Part shown: positions 1 through 8,031 of the stretch, in pieces
How the letters are laid out: each line of letters starts with the position of its first letter
Numbering within the stretch: the stretch's first letter is position 1
Source of the DNA: Bacteroidota bacterium
GTDB taxonomy: Bacteria; Bacteroidota; Bacteroidia; Chitinophagales; JADIYW01
Assembly (NCBI GenBank): GCA_016705125.1
Contig: JADIYW010000037.1
Location: forward strand, 1-36,676
Reading direction: 5' to 3'
DNA length: 36,676 nt
Notes under the pieces: generated by a model
Seen by the model: only the letters and a program-made list of their open reading frames with translations
Database searches by the model: none
What the model was told of the DNA's origin: nothing
Made by a program: the position numbers and the translations under genes

Positions 1-14
1 AAAAATAAAAATGT

Positions 15-706
15 ATGATTCCTTCGATTATTAACTACTTAAAATCAACCAATAGACTTCAAATTCTTTTGGTTTTGGCCAGCTCCACCGTATTTGGCGT
101 ATTGTTGCTTTCTGTTCGGGTTTTTTGGACCCAACAAACCTCTTTCATTTTCTTGATTTGGAATATTTTTTAGCACTTATTCCATTGGGTGTTAGTTTGT
201 TGCTCGCAAAAGGTAAATTCCCAAAAAGTATCGCCATTTATATTTTGGGTGTTTGTCGGACTTTGGTTATTGTTTTTTCCAAATGCGCCTTATATTCTTA
301 CCGATTTGTTTCACTTAAAAATGAGAGATTTCCCTTTTTGGTATGATTTGGTATTATTGCTTATTTTGCTTGGACAGGCACCTTAATTGGATTTTTAAGT
401 CTTTTGATAATCCATGACATTTTTACAAAAAAATATGGAAAAATCGCTGGATGGATAATTTCATTTTGTGCCATTTTTTTGGGTAGTTTCGGTATTTATT
501 TGGGCAGATACTTGAGGTGGAATAGCTGGGACATGCTTACAAATCCCTTGACACTTGCGGAAGACATTTGGGTTCGAATTTTCAATCCATTTCAACATCC
601 AACAACCATCGGTGTTACTTTTTTATTTACTATTTTGCTTAGTTTGATGTATGCTTCATTGCTTACTTTTAATAGAAAAATAGAAATTGAAAAAGAAGTT
701 GAATAA
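15..706 (+). pseudogene. DUF1361 membrane protein, disrupted by about three frameshifts
   Basis: Reading from the ATG at 15 gives MIPSIINYL and a hydrophobic N-terminus, but the frame closes at the tag at 171-173. The expected continuation (LALIPLGVSLLLAKG) is in another frame. A second shift near 250-262 restores the conserved stretch WLLFFPNAPYILTDLFHL and FWYDL. A third near 364-367 leads to FAWTGTLIGFLSLLIIHD and the rest up to the TAA at 706. The first and third shifts are each repaired by adding one T to a T-run. After correction the product is about 230 aa, the usual size for DUF1361, with several membrane segments. Family function is unknown. Either the sequence is poor at this edge or the gene is broken; multiple homopolymer slips favour sequence error. 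Confidence 0.75.
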
Positions 707-715
707 AAAATAAAA

Positions 716-748
716 AAAAATGCCTTCTAAAAATTAGAAGGCATTTTT
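716..748. terminator. Bidirectional intrinsic terminator
   Basis: A near-perfect hairpin has a 15-bp stem (core TGCCTTCTAA paired with TTAGAAGGCA), a 3-nt AAA loop, and an A-run on one side with a T-run on the other. It lies between the converging ends of the DUF1361 gene (ends 706) and ilvC (ends 769), so it can terminate transcription from both sides. Confidence 0.85.
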
Positions 749-768
749 ATAAAAATAAACTTTTTAGA

Positions 769-1815
769 TTAATATTTACCAGGTCGTAAGCTTCTAACTA
801 CTTTGCCCGTTTGCCACATTTCCGAATTGCCCACTTCTGCCAATTCAGCATCTAATTTTTCTCTATAATCTGGTTGAGAGTTCGTGTCAATTGATCGCTG
901 TGCTTCTTCGCCAGCGGCTACTTTTGCGTACAAATCTTCAAATACTGGTGTAACGGCATCTCTGAATGGTCCTTTCCAATCCAAAGCGCCACGTTGTGCT
1001 GTTGTGGAGCAATTGGCAAACATCCAATCCATTCCATTTTCAGACACCAATTTGATTAATGATTCTGTTAATTCTTCTACCGTTTCATTAAAAGCTTCTG
1101 ATGGTGAGTGACCATTTTTTCTCAATACATTATATTGCGCTTCCATAACTCCAGCCAAAGCACCCATTAAAACGCCTCTTTCGCCAGTTAAGTCAGAATA
1201 TACTTCTTTTTGGAAAGTAGTTTCGAATAAATATCCTGAACCTACACCAATTCCTAATGCGATAGTTCTATCTTTTGCTTTACCTGTTGCATCTTGAAAA
1301 ATAGCATAAGAAGAATTTAAACCTTTTCCTTCCAAAAACAATCTTCTTAGAGAAGTTCCAGAACCTTTAGGAGCAGCCAAAATTACATCCACATCTGCAG
1401 GGGGAATAATGCCTGTTCTTTCTTTATAAGTGATACCAAAACCATGCGAAAAATACAAAGCTTTTCCAGTAGTAAGGTGTTTTTTTACCGTTGGCCACAT
1501 TGCGATTTGAGCAGCATCCGACAATAAATACATAATAATAGTACCTTTTTCCAAAGCTTGCTCAGGTTCAAATAAGGTAACGCCTTCTACAAAACCGTCA
1601 TTTACTGCTTTGTCCCATGATTTTGAAGGTCTTCTTTGACCTACAATTACATTGAAACCATTGTCTCGAAGGTTAAGTGCCTGACCTGGTCCTTGTACAC
1701 CATAGCCAATAACAGCGATGGTTTCATTTGCTAATACTTCTCTTGCTTTTTCTAGGGGAAATTCGTCGCGGGTTACTACGTTTTCATCGTGTCCGCCAAA
1801 GTTCATAATTGCCAT
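769..1815 (-). CDS. ilvC: Ketol-acid reductoisomerase (class I)
   Basis: Catalyses the isomerisation and NADPH-dependent reduction of 2-acetolactate or 2-aceto-2-hydroxybutyrate in valine and isoleucine synthesis. The 348-aa protein shows the dinucleotide-binding loop GYGVQGPGQ at residues 37-45 and a beta2-alphaB cofactor loop QRRPSKSW at 60-67, whose arginines and serine suit NADPH. It has SHGFG with the catalytic His at about 124, PKGSG at 149-153, and Mg ligands in DLTGE (D208, E212). The length fits the short class I form. It is the last gene of the ilvB-ilvN-TonB-like-ilvC run, 29 nt after the TonB-like gene, and ends just before a bidirectional hairpin. The start MAIMNFGG is preferred because it is directly followed by the conserved N-terminal segment. 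Identification is secure. Confidence 0.97.
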   Translation of the reverse strand: MAIMNFGGHDENVVTRDEFPLEKAREVLANETIAVIGYGVQGPGQALNLRDNGFNVIVGQRRPSKSWDKAVNDGFVEGVTLFEPEQALEKGTIIMYLLSDAAQIAMWPTVKKHLTTGKALYFSHGFGITYKERTGIIPPADVDVILAAPKGSGTSLRRLFLEGKGLNSSYAIFQDATGKAKDRTIALGIGVGSGYLFETTFQKEVYSDLTGERGVLMGALAGVMEAQYNVLRKNGHSPSEAFNETVEELTESLIKLVSENGMDWMFANCSTTAQRGALDWKGPFRDAVTPVFEDLYAKVAAGEEAQRSIDTNSQPDYREKLDAELAEVGNSEMWQTGKVVRSLRPGKY

Positions 1816-1844
1816 AGTTTGATATTTTTGATTTATTTATTGAA

Positions 1845-2434
1845 TTATTGAATTGTAAATTTTACTGGTAACATAAAAGAAACATTCACTGGTTGTCCAT
1901 CTTTTTTTCCTGGAATCCAATTTGGCATTAAACTTATTATCCTTAATGTTTCATTATCTAATTCTATCCCTAAAGATCTTTCTATTTTCGGATTACAAAT
2001 TACACCTTCTTTACTAACTATAAAAGAAACAATAACAGTTCCACTTATTCCATTTTGCAATGCCAATTTTGGGTAAATTATATTGTTAGAAAGAAATATT
2101 CTAATGAATCATATCCTCCTGGAAAACGTGGCATTTCAGTTACATTAGAAAAAACTCTGTCTGGTTTGTCAATAGTTGAGATTATTTGAGAATCTGCTAA
2201 ATTTAATTTTAGTGAACTTGTTTCTCTAATGTCTTTTTTACAAATTCCAAAAACCGTCTTACCAGTATCAATTTTAAATTGAATTTTTGTTGGCTCAGCA
2301 GTAACAGTATCATCAATAATTTGATTTAAATCATCAATTCTGGCCTGGGAATTTAAAGTCTTAGGCGGCTTTGCTTCTACCATTTCAGCAAAACAAACAA
2401 ATAAAATAAGTATGACAAATATTCTATTGCCCAT
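1845..2434 (-). pseudogene. TonB C-terminal-domain protein, split by one frameshift
   Basis: The N-terminal part (start 2434) begins MGNRIFVILILFVCFAEMVEA, a signal peptide, and runs to MPRFPGGYDSLEYF. It then shifts frame near 2091-2096. The C-terminal part reads NNIIYPKLALQNGISGTV and ends MPNWIPGKKDGQPVNVSFMLP, the hallmark FPGG...YP...G.V...MP.W.PG.. pattern of TonB C-terminal domains. Adding one T to a TTT run (coding strand) joins the halves into about 196 aa. The start overlaps the end of the mini-ilvN gene by 11 nt, so it appears translationally coupled to amino acid genes with which it has no obvious functional link. No membrane-energising ExbB/D partners are nearby, so a general periplasmic role is as likely as real TonB function. 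Confidence 0.75.
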
Positions 2435-2666
2435 TTAGAATTAATTTTGCTTCAAATATATCTATTTGTTTTTGTACTTGTTTAAGTAAGTTTTCAGCTG
2501 CCCATTCTTCCGAATTAAATTCGATGATAAACTGACCTTCCTTCTCATCTATTTTGGAAAAAAAGAAATTAGTTACATCAATTCTTCTTCTTGAAAAAAT
2601 AAGCATATACCGTCCAATTAGTACGGGCTGGTTGTGGGAAATAAATACTATTTTATATGGTTTCAT
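2424..2666 (-). CDS. ilvN: Minimal acetolactate synthase regulatory subunit (ACT domain only)
   Basis: An 80-aa protein that starts 3 nt after the ilvB stop codon. Its beta-alpha-beta pattern (VLIGRYMLIFSRRRIDVTNF, then QFIIEFNSEE, then a helix and a final strand EAKLIL) matches an ACT domain as in IlvM/IlvN, which bind branched-chain amino acids and stabilise the catalytic subunit. Standard IlvN/IlvH proteins are about 160-190 aa with a second C-terminal domain, which is absent here; the size resembles E. coli IlvM (about 87 aa). The glycine-rich effector loop typical of valine-sensitive subunits is not obvious, so feedback sensitivity is uncertain. The assignment rests on fold pattern, size and position rather than on strong sequence identity. 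Confidence 0.75.
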   Translation of the reverse strand: MKPYKIVFISHNQPVLIGRYMLIFSRRRIDVTNFFFSKIDEKEGQFIIEFNSEEWAAENLLKQVQKQIDIFEAKLILNGQ

Positions 2667-2669
2667 TAC

Positions 2670-4382
2670 TTATTTACTTGGTTCTAAAATAATATCACTA
2701 CATGCTGCTCCACTTGGTACCATAGGAAATAAATTATCTTCTTTTTCAACGACTACTTCCAATACATATGGACCGTCATGGGCAAACATAATATCTAAAG
2801 CTTCGCTTAAATTTTCTCTTAATTCTACCTTGGTTGATGCAATTCCAAATCCTTTTGAAATAGCAACGAAATCAGGATTTTTTAATTCTACTTGCGAATA
2901 CCTATTGTCAAAAAACAATTGCTGCCATTGTCGAACCATGCCTAGGAAATTATTATTGAAAATAACCACTTTTACTGGTAGGTTTTGTTGCCAAATAGTG
3001 CCCAATTCTTGAATTGTCATCTGAAAACAGCCGTCTCCAATTATGGCTACAACAGTTCGATCCATGGCTGCCATTTGTGCTCCAATAGCCGCAGGCAACG
3101 AGAAACCCATTGTGCCTAAGCCACCACTTGAAACCCATGAATTGGGTTTTCGATAATTATAATACCGCATTGCATACATCTGGTGCTGACCAACATCTGG
3201 AACAATTATTGCCTCTCCCTTTGTTTTTTCGTCAATCAAATGCATTATTTCGCCCATTTTAATTCCTCCTTCAGAAGGATGAATGGCATTGTCAATTACT
3301 ATTCTTTGTTCACTTTCATCTAATAATTTGAAAGTGTCTATCCATTCAGTGTGTTTGTTTTCCTTTACTAGCGGTAAAAGAGCAGTTAAGGCTTCATTTG
3401 CATCAGCTAATATGCCTACTTCCGTTTTTACCACTTTATTTATCTCAACTGGATCAATTTCTATATGAATGATTTTGGCTTGTTTGGCAAATTTTGTAAC
3501 ATCACCAGTAACTCTATCGTCAAACCGCATACCTACAGCAATCATCACATCGCACTCATTCATTTTTATGTTTACCGAATAATTGCCATGCATACCAGGT
3601 AAGCCAACATAATTGGGATGATCTGGATTAAAACCACCCAAACCTTGCATTGTGGTAGTAACTGGAATGCCTGTTTTTGTAGAAAAAGCTTCTAAAGCAT
3701 CTTTTGCGCTAGAAATTATAACTCCTTGACCTGCAATAATTAAAGGTGTTTTGGCTGAATTAATTATAGAAGATGCGTCTTCTAGTTTTTTCAAATCCAC
3801 AACTGGCTTATCTGTATAAGCCCGAATGGTATCACATTTCTTATATTCTTGCCAATCCATTAGTTCGAATTGGGCATTTTTTGTAATATCAATTAAAACG
3901 GGTCCTGGCTTACCAGAATTGGCAATATAAAATGCTTTTGCAATTATGGCAGGTATTTCGGCCGCATTGGTAACTTGATAGTTCCATTTTGTTATTGGCA
4001 TAGTAATACCGACTATATCTGTTTCCTGAAATGCATCAGTTCCCAATAAATGTCGGGGCACTTGGCCTGTAATACATACCATTGGCGTAGAATCCATCAT
4101 CGCATCTGCAATGCCGGTTACCAAATTAGTAGCACCTGGTCCAGAAGTGGCAAACACCACTGCTGCTTTTCCCTTTACCCTTGCATAGCCTTCTGCTGCA
4201 TGGGTTGCACCTTGTTCGTGTCTGGTTAATACATGTAAAATTTTATCAGAATAATGATATAGCGCATCATAAATAGGCATAATTGCGCCTCCTGGATAAC
4301 CATAAATTATATCAATTCCTTCTGCTAAAAGCGATTTAATTAATGCTTCAGAACCAGAAATCTTCGTATGCTCAACTGCCAT
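2670..4382 (-). CDS. ilvB: Acetolactate synthase large (catalytic) subunit
   Basis: ThDP-dependent enzyme that condenses two pyruvates to 2-acetolactate, or pyruvate with 2-oxobutyrate, the first common step of valine, leucine and isoleucine synthesis. Residues from the N-terminus show GYPGGAIMPIYD, then RHEQGATHAAEGYAR with the catalytic Glu that activates ThDP. A central FAD-type domain follows, and the C-terminal metal/ThDP motif is GDGCFQMTIQELGT, continuing about 30 residues later with FNNN. The ATG at 4382 (MAVEHTKISG, 570 aa) is preferred over a TTG at 4403, because that TTG lies inside a TAAATTTG promoter-like box. It is the first gene of a four-gene minus-strand run and divergent from the CBS gene. 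Confident call. Confidence 0.96.
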   Translation of the reverse strand: MAVEHTKISGSEALIKSLLAEGIDIIYGYPGGAIMPIYDALYHYSDKILHVLTRHEQGATHAAEGYARVKGKAAVVFATSGPGATNLVTGIADAMMDSTPMVCITGQVPRHLLGTDAFQETDIVGITMPITKWNYQVTNAAEIPAIIAKAFYIANSGKPGPVLIDITKNAQFELMDWQEYKKCDTIRAYTDKPVVDLKKLEDASSIINSAKTPLIIAGQGVIISSAKDALEAFSTKTGIPVTTTMQGLGGFNPDHPNYVGLPGMHGNYSVNIKMNECDVMIAVGMRFDDRVTGDVTKFAKQAKIIHIEIDPVEINKVVKTEVGILADANEALTALLPLVKENKHTEWIDTFKLLDESEQRIVIDNAIHPSEGGIKMGEIMHLIDEKTKGEAIIVPDVGQHQMYAMRYYNYRKPNSWVSSGGLGTMGFSLPAAIGAQMAAMDRTVVAIIGDGCFQMTIQELGTIWQQNLPVKVVIFNNNFLGMVRQWQQLFFDNRYSQVELKNPDFVAISKGFGIASTKVELRENLSEALDIMFAHDGPYVLEVVVEKEDNLFPMVPSGAACSDIILEPSK

Positions 4383-4400
4383 GTATTCAAACTTGAACGA

Positions 4401-4408
4401 CAAATTTA
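4401..4408 (-). promoter_or_regulatory. Candidate -7 promoter box (TAnnTTTG) for ilvB
   Basis: On the minus strand the sequence reads TAAATTTG, an exact match to the Bacteroidota -7 consensus TAnnTTTG, 18 nt upstream of the chosen ilvB ATG. No clear -33 TTTG was found. Confidence 0.45.
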
Positions 4409-4548
4409 ATAAAATTTGATTTTTTATAAATTTCTTTTCTCCCTTTTAATTAAACATAGTAATTTATTAACGTAATTTAAAATACAATTTTATTTATACT
4501 AGAAAATGGTTTATATTAAATATTTTACTTATTTTTAATAAAAAAAAG

Positions 4549-4989
4549 ATGAAGGCGAAGGACATATTGGATAAAAAAGGAAGAAAAATTTTTTTTATCA
4601 ATGAAAATGATACAATTAGGGTGGCTGTAAATGCACTTGCAGAGCTTAAAATTGGCTTACTCATAATAAAAAATGACAATAATGAAACTTCTGGTGTTTT
4701 GTCGGAAAGGGATATCGTAAATAAATGCATGTATTTGAATAAAAATGCAGATACAGAATTAGTTAAAACCATTATGACTCCACGTGAAAACATAAAAATC
4801 GCTAATGACACAGATTCCATTCACGAACTTATGACTTTAATGAATGATTCAAAAATTAGGCATTTACCAATTGTAAAAAATGATACTTTAGAAGGTGTAA
4901 TTTCAATTGGCGATGTTTTGAAAAGAATGCTTGAACTCAAAGAATTTGAAATAAAAAATCTATCAGGATATATTTCGGGGCAGTACTAA
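4549..4989 (+). CDS. CBS-domain pair protein
   Basis: A 146-aa soluble protein made almost entirely of two CBS motifs. The first runs roughly from residue 10 to 60 (IRVAVNALAELKIGLLIIK, then GVLSERDIV). The second runs from about 75 to 135 (MTPRENIKIANDTDSIHELM, then IRHLPIVKND and GVISIGDVLKRM). The family binds adenosine nucleotides (AMP, ATP, SAM) and acts as an energy or ligand sensor. No effector domain is fused, so any target is a separate protein. It is the first gene on the plus strand after the divergent ilvB start and is followed by the M48 peptidase gene after 54 nt. That gene has its own promoter-like box, so co-transcription is not certain. Confidence 0.88.
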   Translation: MKAKDILDKKGRKIFFINENDTIRVAVNALAELKIGLLIIKNDNNETSGVLSERDIVNKCMYLNKNADTELVKTIMTPRENIKIANDTDSIHELMTLMNDSKIRHLPIVKNDTLEGVISIGDVLKRMLELKEFEIKNLSGYISGQY

Positions 4990-5008
4990 AGAATTTAACT
5001 ATATTGAT

Positions 5009-5016
5009 TACATTTG
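5009..5016 (+). promoter_or_regulatory. Candidate -7 promoter box (TAnnTTTG) for the M48 operon
   Basis: TACATTTG matches the Bacteroidota -7 consensus and lies 27 nt upstream of the ATG at 5044. It overlaps a TTG that could otherwise be taken as an upstream start, which supports choosing the ATG. Confidence 0.4.
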
Positions 5017-5043
5017 TGCTTTTTTTTTGAAAAAGCCAAATTA

Positions 5044-6693
5044 ATGAAGCAAATTTTCTTATTACTCATAGGTTTCTTTGGATATTTTCATTGCCATTCG
5101 CAAGATTTATCTCAAAACTATACTCCTATCTTTTTAAAATCAGAAATTCCATCAGGGGTTTTAGAAACTTATAATAAAAGAAAAGCAGATATCAATAAAT
5201 TATATGTTTCTGACAAAATAGAAAAAGAAGATAGAGATTTTCTTTCTAGTTCGGCAGCCTATTATTTACAAAGATCCTTTCAAGGAGGACAAATTTATTA
5301 TAATGATACCATTTCAAATTATGTAAATAAGTTGGCAGATAAAATTCTCGAGAAAGAACCTATTCTAAGAAAGGAAATAAATATATATCTTACAAAGTTT
5401 GATATTCCAAATGCAACAACTTTCGTAGACGGTACTATTTTTTTTAATATTACTTTATTTGATTGGTTAACAAGTGAGGATCAAATTGTATTTATTTTAT
5501 GTCACGAAATTAGCCATTATAAACTAAAACATAGTTTAAAACAAATAGAATATAATCTTTCGCTAAGTAAAAAGAAGAAAAATATTACCGAGGAAGATGA
5601 ATTAGAGCAATACCTTAAGTCTTTGTCTTTTTCCAGAACACAAGAACTTGAGGCTGATAAAGCAGGGTTAGAAATGTACCAAAAACTTGGATACGACCCT
5701 CAGGAAGCTTTAAAAACAATGGATATTTTGGAAAAAATAAATATCGATAAAAATGAAAAAGAAGTGAATTTGTATTCATTTTTGAAAATAGATAGTTTGA
5801 ATAAGAGAAAAATGGAGAAAGATTCATTGTTTTTGATAAACTCAACTAAAATTGATACAAATAAAATGGCAGTTGAAGCGATAATGGATACATTAAAAGC
5901 TATTTCCATGGATACCATTTCAAAATCTACTCCAGTTCAAATAACGCTAAATGGTAATGAAAAAACTCCAAATGATTCAACAACAACAAAAACAACCAAA
6001 AAGAAAAGGTCATACTATAATTGGATAAATACAATAACAACTAAAACAGATACTTCAAAAATTGATGTGACTGTAACAGAAAGAAAAGAGGAACAAGAAG
6101 ATTTAAGTACCCATCCAGACACCAAAGAACGGAAGGATTCATTGGAACGATTTTTACTTTTGGATTCCATCAAACACCAAAACAAACAAAGTGTTTCCCT
6201 CCAGTCCTTTAATTACTTGAAAGAAGTCATTCGTTTTGAATTGATAAATAATTATCAAAAACGGCTAAAATACAGAACCACACTATACGAAGGTATTGTT
6301 TTAAAAGAAGATTATCCTAAGAATTTATTTATAGAAGAAATGCTTGTAAAATCACTTTATTGGCTGAATTATTATAAAAATAATAAGTCGATTAGTTATA
6401 ATAATTTTGAAGTTAGCAACGATGATTCTACTGTTTTTTCAAGATATTTAATTGACTTTCAGGATATTTACAATTATGACTATACTCTTTCTAGGCAGGG
6501 ATTACAATATATAGAAGAAGCAAATAATCGTTTTCCAAATTCTGAAAACATCAATTTGTACCTAGGAAAAATGTATCTGTTGAATGACGATAAAGAAAAG
6601 GGAAAAGCCATTTTAAATAATTACCTAAAAAATCACCCAAATGGTCAATTTACAATACATGTTGAATCAATCCTTAAAAATTTAAATCCATGA
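5044..6693 (+). CDS. M48-family metallopeptidase with C-terminal repeat-like region
   Basis: A 549-aa exported protease. The N-terminus (MKQIFLLLIGFFGYFHCHSQ) is a signal peptide. The zinc motif HEISH is at residues 154-158 (LCHEISHYKLKH), and the third ligand and following acid are in ELEAD (E201, D205), as in M48 peptidases such as BepA and LoiP. Residues about 280-360 are rich in T, K and D and look disordered. The C-terminal 100 residues (ALQYIEEANNRFPNSENINLYLG-like) resemble a TPR, as in BepA. The family works in cell-envelope protein quality control. The next gene overlaps the stop by 4 nt, so the three-gene set appears to act together. The exact substrate cannot be told. Confidence 0.88.
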   Translation: MKQIFLLLIGFFGYFHCHSQDLSQNYTPIFLKSEIPSGVLETYNKRKADINKLYVSDKIEKEDRDFLSSSAAYYLQRSFQGGQIYYNDTISNYVNKLADKILEKEPILRKEINIYLTKFDIPNATTFVDGTIFFNITLFDWLTSEDQIVFILCHEISHYKLKHSLKQIEYNLSLSKKKKNITEEDELEQYLKSLSFSRTQELEADKAGLEMYQKLGYDPQEALKTMDILEKINIDKNEKEVNLYSFLKIDSLNKRKMEKDSLFLINSTKIDTNKMAVEAIMDTLKAISMDTISKSTPVQITLNGNEKTPNDSTTTKTTKKKRSYYNWINTITTKTDTSKIDVTVTERKEEQEDLSTHPDTKERKDSLERFLLLDSIKHQNKQSVSLQSFNYLKEVIRFELINNYQKRLKYRTTLYEGIVLKEDYPKNLFIEEMLVKSLYWLNYYKNNKSISYNNFEVSNDDSTVFSRYLIDFQDIYNYDYTLSRQGLQYIEEANNRFPNSENINLYLGKMYLLNDDKEKGKAILNNYLKNHPNGQFTIHVESILKNLNP

Positions 6694-7412
6694 GAATAAT
6701 ATTATTTATCCTTGCAATATCTTCTTTTTTCTTTTTTACTTCCTGTTCATTGGCAGTAGTAGAAGCAAAAATTGTACGAAAAACAGATTTATTGCAAAAG
6801 GGCAAAGAAATTACCAAAATAGTTTCCATTTCTCCTGAAGTTTCGTATTTTAAAAAAGGAAATACGTTTAGTGAAAATATGACCCAAGGAGCTGAATTAA
6901 AAACACTTTTCAATAATTCTCTAAAGTATTGTGCAGACAAAAACAAGGTAAAATTGACAATTATAGATCAAAATAAAATCGATAAAGAGGATGAAATTTA
7001 TTATAATAGGTTAAAACCTTTAAAGGATCAAATTTTAATAGCCTATATGAATCAGACAATGAATCCATATAAAAGTGCCCTATTCAAACGTAAAATTCAC
7101 AGTTCTAATACGCAAAAAATAAGTCCAGATTTTCAGGATTTAATTAAAAAATATGGAACAAAATATTTTGCCACCCAGGGCATCATTTCTGTAAAGAAAA
7201 AATTAGGCAAAAAAGGATTGTTTTATTTAATCGCTCCTTTAAAAGCAATAAATGGAAATTATATCACCTTTTTTTATTCCTTAGTAGCGGATATTGAAAC
7301 AGGAGAAATTATTTATGTGGAAGAAAGATTAATAGATAATAAACCTTCACAAACCTACTTAGAAAATATTATTTATAATTCTTTCTTTCAATTAAAAACT
7401 AAAAAGAAATGA
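6690..7412 (+). CDS. Hypothetical lipoprotein
   Basis: A 240-aa protein with a type II signal peptide: MRIILFILAISSFFFFTSC, with the lipidated Cys at about residue 19. The body is charged and mixed alpha/beta. Its second half (KYFATQGIISVKKK, then ADIETGEIIYVEERL) recalls the strand pattern of CsgG/GNA1162-like periplasmic lipoproteins, but no diagnostic motif was recognised, so this is only a hint. The start overlaps the M48 stop in an ATGA arrangement, and its own stop overlaps the next gene the same way. This suggests translational coupling and a shared envelope function. Unknown role. Confidence 0.75.
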   Translation: MRIILFILAISSFFFFTSCSLAVVEAKIVRKTDLLQKGKEITKIVSISPEVSYFKKGNTFSENMTQGAELKTLFNNSLKYCADKNKVKLTIIDQNKIDKEDEIYYNRLKPLKDQILIAYMNQTMNPYKSALFKRKIHSSNTQKISPDFQDLIKKYGTKYFATQGIISVKKKLGKKGLFYLIAPLKAINGNYITFFYSLVADIETGEIIYVEERLIDNKPSQTYLENIIYNSFFQLKTKKK

Positions 7413-8008
7413 AAAAACGATTAATTGTTTTACTCCTTGTTATCGGATTAAATATACCAGCATTTAGTCAAATACCGGGACATCTTGGTCGAAGATTTTT
7501 TGTCGCTACTGATTTAACTGCTCCAATTTTAGATCGTGGAGCACATTTATCAGTTGAGTATCTTTTATTTAAGGGAGCTAGCTTAAAAGTTGATTATAGG
7601 TTTTTAAATAGGAATTCTAAATTTGAAGAATCCTATAATTCCCCATCCTTTAAGATGTTGATTCAGGAACAAAGAATAGGCATTGGCCTAAAAAAATACA
7701 TACATAAATCAATTATCAAACCGCCATTGGGTGGATATGTAGAATTCGATTGGGCAATTGGTTTTGCTACCTTTACAAAAGGAAATGTTGAATATAAAAA
7801 CCTAATGACCAATAACTGGCAATTAGGAGGAGGATATCAATACATTATAAAAAGAAGGTTATTGTTAGACATAGGTGTTTTTCTAAGCAACAGTACAATA
7901 ACCAATGATCCTATAAACACTTTAGGCAAATATTCTGCTAACCTTTGGAATTCAATGGATGGTCCTGGTTTTACCTTGCGCACAGGAATTGGTTTTTTAT
8001 TGTTTTAA
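7409..8008 (+). CDS. Small outer-membrane beta-barrel-like protein
   Basis: A 199-aa protein with a signal peptide (MKKRLIVLLLVIGLNIPAFSQ, likely cleaved after residue 21). It has alternating hydrophobic/polar strands such as AHLSVEYLLF, SLKVDYRFLN, GGYVEFDWAIGFATF and NWQLGGGYQYII, and ends FTLRTGIGFLLF with a terminal aromatic residue. These are features of a small beta-barrel outer-membrane protein. It is the last of three genes joined by 4-nt stop/start overlaps and ends 23 nt from the converging ilvD stop. It could be a substrate or partner of the upstream M48 protease; that is inference from context only. Confidence 0.75.
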   Translation: MKKRLIVLLLVIGLNIPAFSQIPGHLGRRFFVATDLTAPILDRGAHLSVEYLLFKGASLKVDYRFLNRNSKFEESYNSPSFKMLIQEQRIGIGLKKYIHKSIIKPPLGGYVEFDWAIGFATFTKGNVEYKNLMTNNWQLGGGYQYIIKRRLLLDIGVFLSNSTITNDPINTLGKYSANLWNSMDGPGFTLRTGIGFLLF

Positions 8009-8031
8009 AAAATTAAGCAAAAAAAATATTT

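Noticed and set aside
404..706. Stand-alone 100-aa membrane protein near the left edge.
   Set aside because: It continues the DUF1361 protein in the expected order; it is the C-terminal third of a frameshifted gene, not a separate one.
2554..3012. Plus-strand 152-aa open frame opposite ilvB and ilvN.
   Set aside because: It lies antisense to two conserved genes; its apparent protein features come from the reverse-frame codon pattern.
4383..4403. Longer ilvB start (TTG at 4403, adding seven residues).
   Set aside because: The TTG lies in a TAAATTTG promoter-like box, and the ATG at 4382 starts the protein at the conserved MAVEHTKISG segment.
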